64,000 nucleotides of DNA from Photobacterium lutimaris (GTDB taxonomy: Bacteria > Pseudomonadota > Gammaproteobacteria > Enterobacterales > Vibrionaceae), in assembly GCF_003025555.1 (NCBI RefSeq), contig NZ_PYMH01000001.1, positions 186,001 through 250,000 of the forward strand, read 5' to 3'. Positions within the stretch are counted from its first letter, which is position 1; each line of letters begins with the position of its first letter. The position numbers and the translations under genes were made by a program. Shown here piece by piece: positions 63,747 to 64,000 of the stretch. The notes beneath the pieces are model-generated. The model searched no databases. It was not told where the DNA came from and saw only the letters and a program-made list of their open reading frames with translations.

Positions 63747-64000
63747 GGTTTGCCTCCTTCTGATTGGTGATGTAGTGCCCTTGGAAGCCGATAATCCCTA
63801 ACGTTTTAAGTGCTTGATACTGAGGCTGGTGTTCAACCCGGGTCGCAATGGTTTTGATATTGCGGTGATGGGCCGTTTGGATCAGCGCGCGTAGGGCATC
63901 TTGCTGGATATCATCGGTTGGCTGGCGGGTAAAGTCGGTATCGATTTTGACATACTGGGGGTTAAATTGGCGTAAATAGCCCACGGAGTCAAAATGGTGG
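63727..64000 (-). CDS. EAL-domain protein, C-terminal fragment (extends past window edge)
   Basis: The frame is open to the window edge; only the last ~90 residues are seen. VGYLRQFNPQYVKIDTDF and TIATRVEHQPQYQALKTLGI are the late EAL-domain motifs (KID, then A.RVE). GFQGHYIT matches the end of the domain, but the usual QGY/P ending is altered, so it may be a catalytically inactive c-di-GMP receptor. Next to a LapB-like transporter, LapD is the obvious candidate; the N-terminal part needed to prove this lies outside the window. Confidence 0.7.
   Translation of the reverse strand, partial: HHFDSVGYLRQFNPQYVKIDTDFTRQPTDDIQQDALRALIQTAHHRNIKTIATRVEHQPQYQALKTLGIIGFQGHYITNQKEANHGRSSS

Noticed and set aside
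1..64000. CRISPR arrays, transposases, phage genes, rRNA operons
   Set aside because: None seen: no regularly spaced repeats, no transposase or integrase motif and no rRNA signature in the translated frames or sequence.

Overview
The window reads as chromosome from a marine gammaproteobacterium, most likely a Vibrionaceae (Vibrio/Photobacterium-like). The conserved genes (dbpA, melAB, nhaA, tyrS, tRNA-Ser, a LapB-type secretion ATPase) look vibrio-like. This rests on remembered family sequences, not on a search. No rRNA, CRISPR array, insertion sequence or phage module was seen.

Layout. 1-6.1 kb: end of dbpA, an orphan HPr-like protein, the melibiose genes melA-melB, and a two-gene unit of a Fre-like flavin reductase and a cyclase-family hydrolase. 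6.1-46.5 kb: a nearly complete exosortase A (XrtA)/PEP-CTERM exopolysaccharide locus. It starts with one PEP-CTERM protein gene behind a sigma-54-type promoter, then a GT2, a VanZ-like protein and the TPR lipoprotein PrsT. A plus-strand accessory operon follows (FemAB/GNAT-like protein, an ATP-grasp/tyrosine-phosphatase fusion, a deacetylase-like protein, a GT2 and a sulfotransferase), then an opposing beta-helix protein. A second plus-strand operon holds a GT, a Wzx flippase, a 28-codon membrane ORF, the O-ligase/polymerase and a GDP-heptose pathway (hddA-gmhA-hddC). A minus-strand operon carries the priming transferase, deacetylase, FemAB protein, GT, exosortase, amidotransferase and three more GTs. 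A divergent operon carries the export lipoprotein, chain-length protein, tyrosine autokinase, outer-membrane protein and ATPase. The PrsK-PrsR two-component pair closes the locus.

46.5-48.0 kb is gene-poor. 48-56 kb is mixed: nhaA, small unknowns, tyrS, a LysR regulator, a decayed DM13-domain gene, a HAD phosphatase, a DUF4336 protein and tRNA-Ser(UGA). 56-64 kb carries a Tat-exported serine hydrolase, then a second, separate polysaccharide unit (TackOD1-like zinc-ribbon protein, BcsA/Alg8-like processive GT2, HlyD/Alg44-like periplasmic protein). The window ends with a LapB-like type I secretion ATPase and the end of an EAL-domain protein.

How the parts fit. The 35-43 kb genes would prime, modify, polymerise and export an envelope polysaccharide. 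The heptose, sulfotransferase and deacetylase genes would set its chemistry. XrtA would process PEP-CTERM proteins, of which only one is encoded here. PrsK/PrsR would be expected to control this, but PrsR has lost the GAFTGA loop needed for sigma-54 contact although the PEP-CTERM gene has a good -24/-12 element and two helically phased TTGCA-N3-TGCAA boxes. That mismatch, the TackOD1-GT2-HlyD unit, the ATP-grasp/phosphatase fusion and the coupled 28-codon ORF are the most notable observations. Much of 7-24 kb and 35.5-46 kb is visibly richer in A+T than the flanks, which suggests a mosaic, probably acquired locus.
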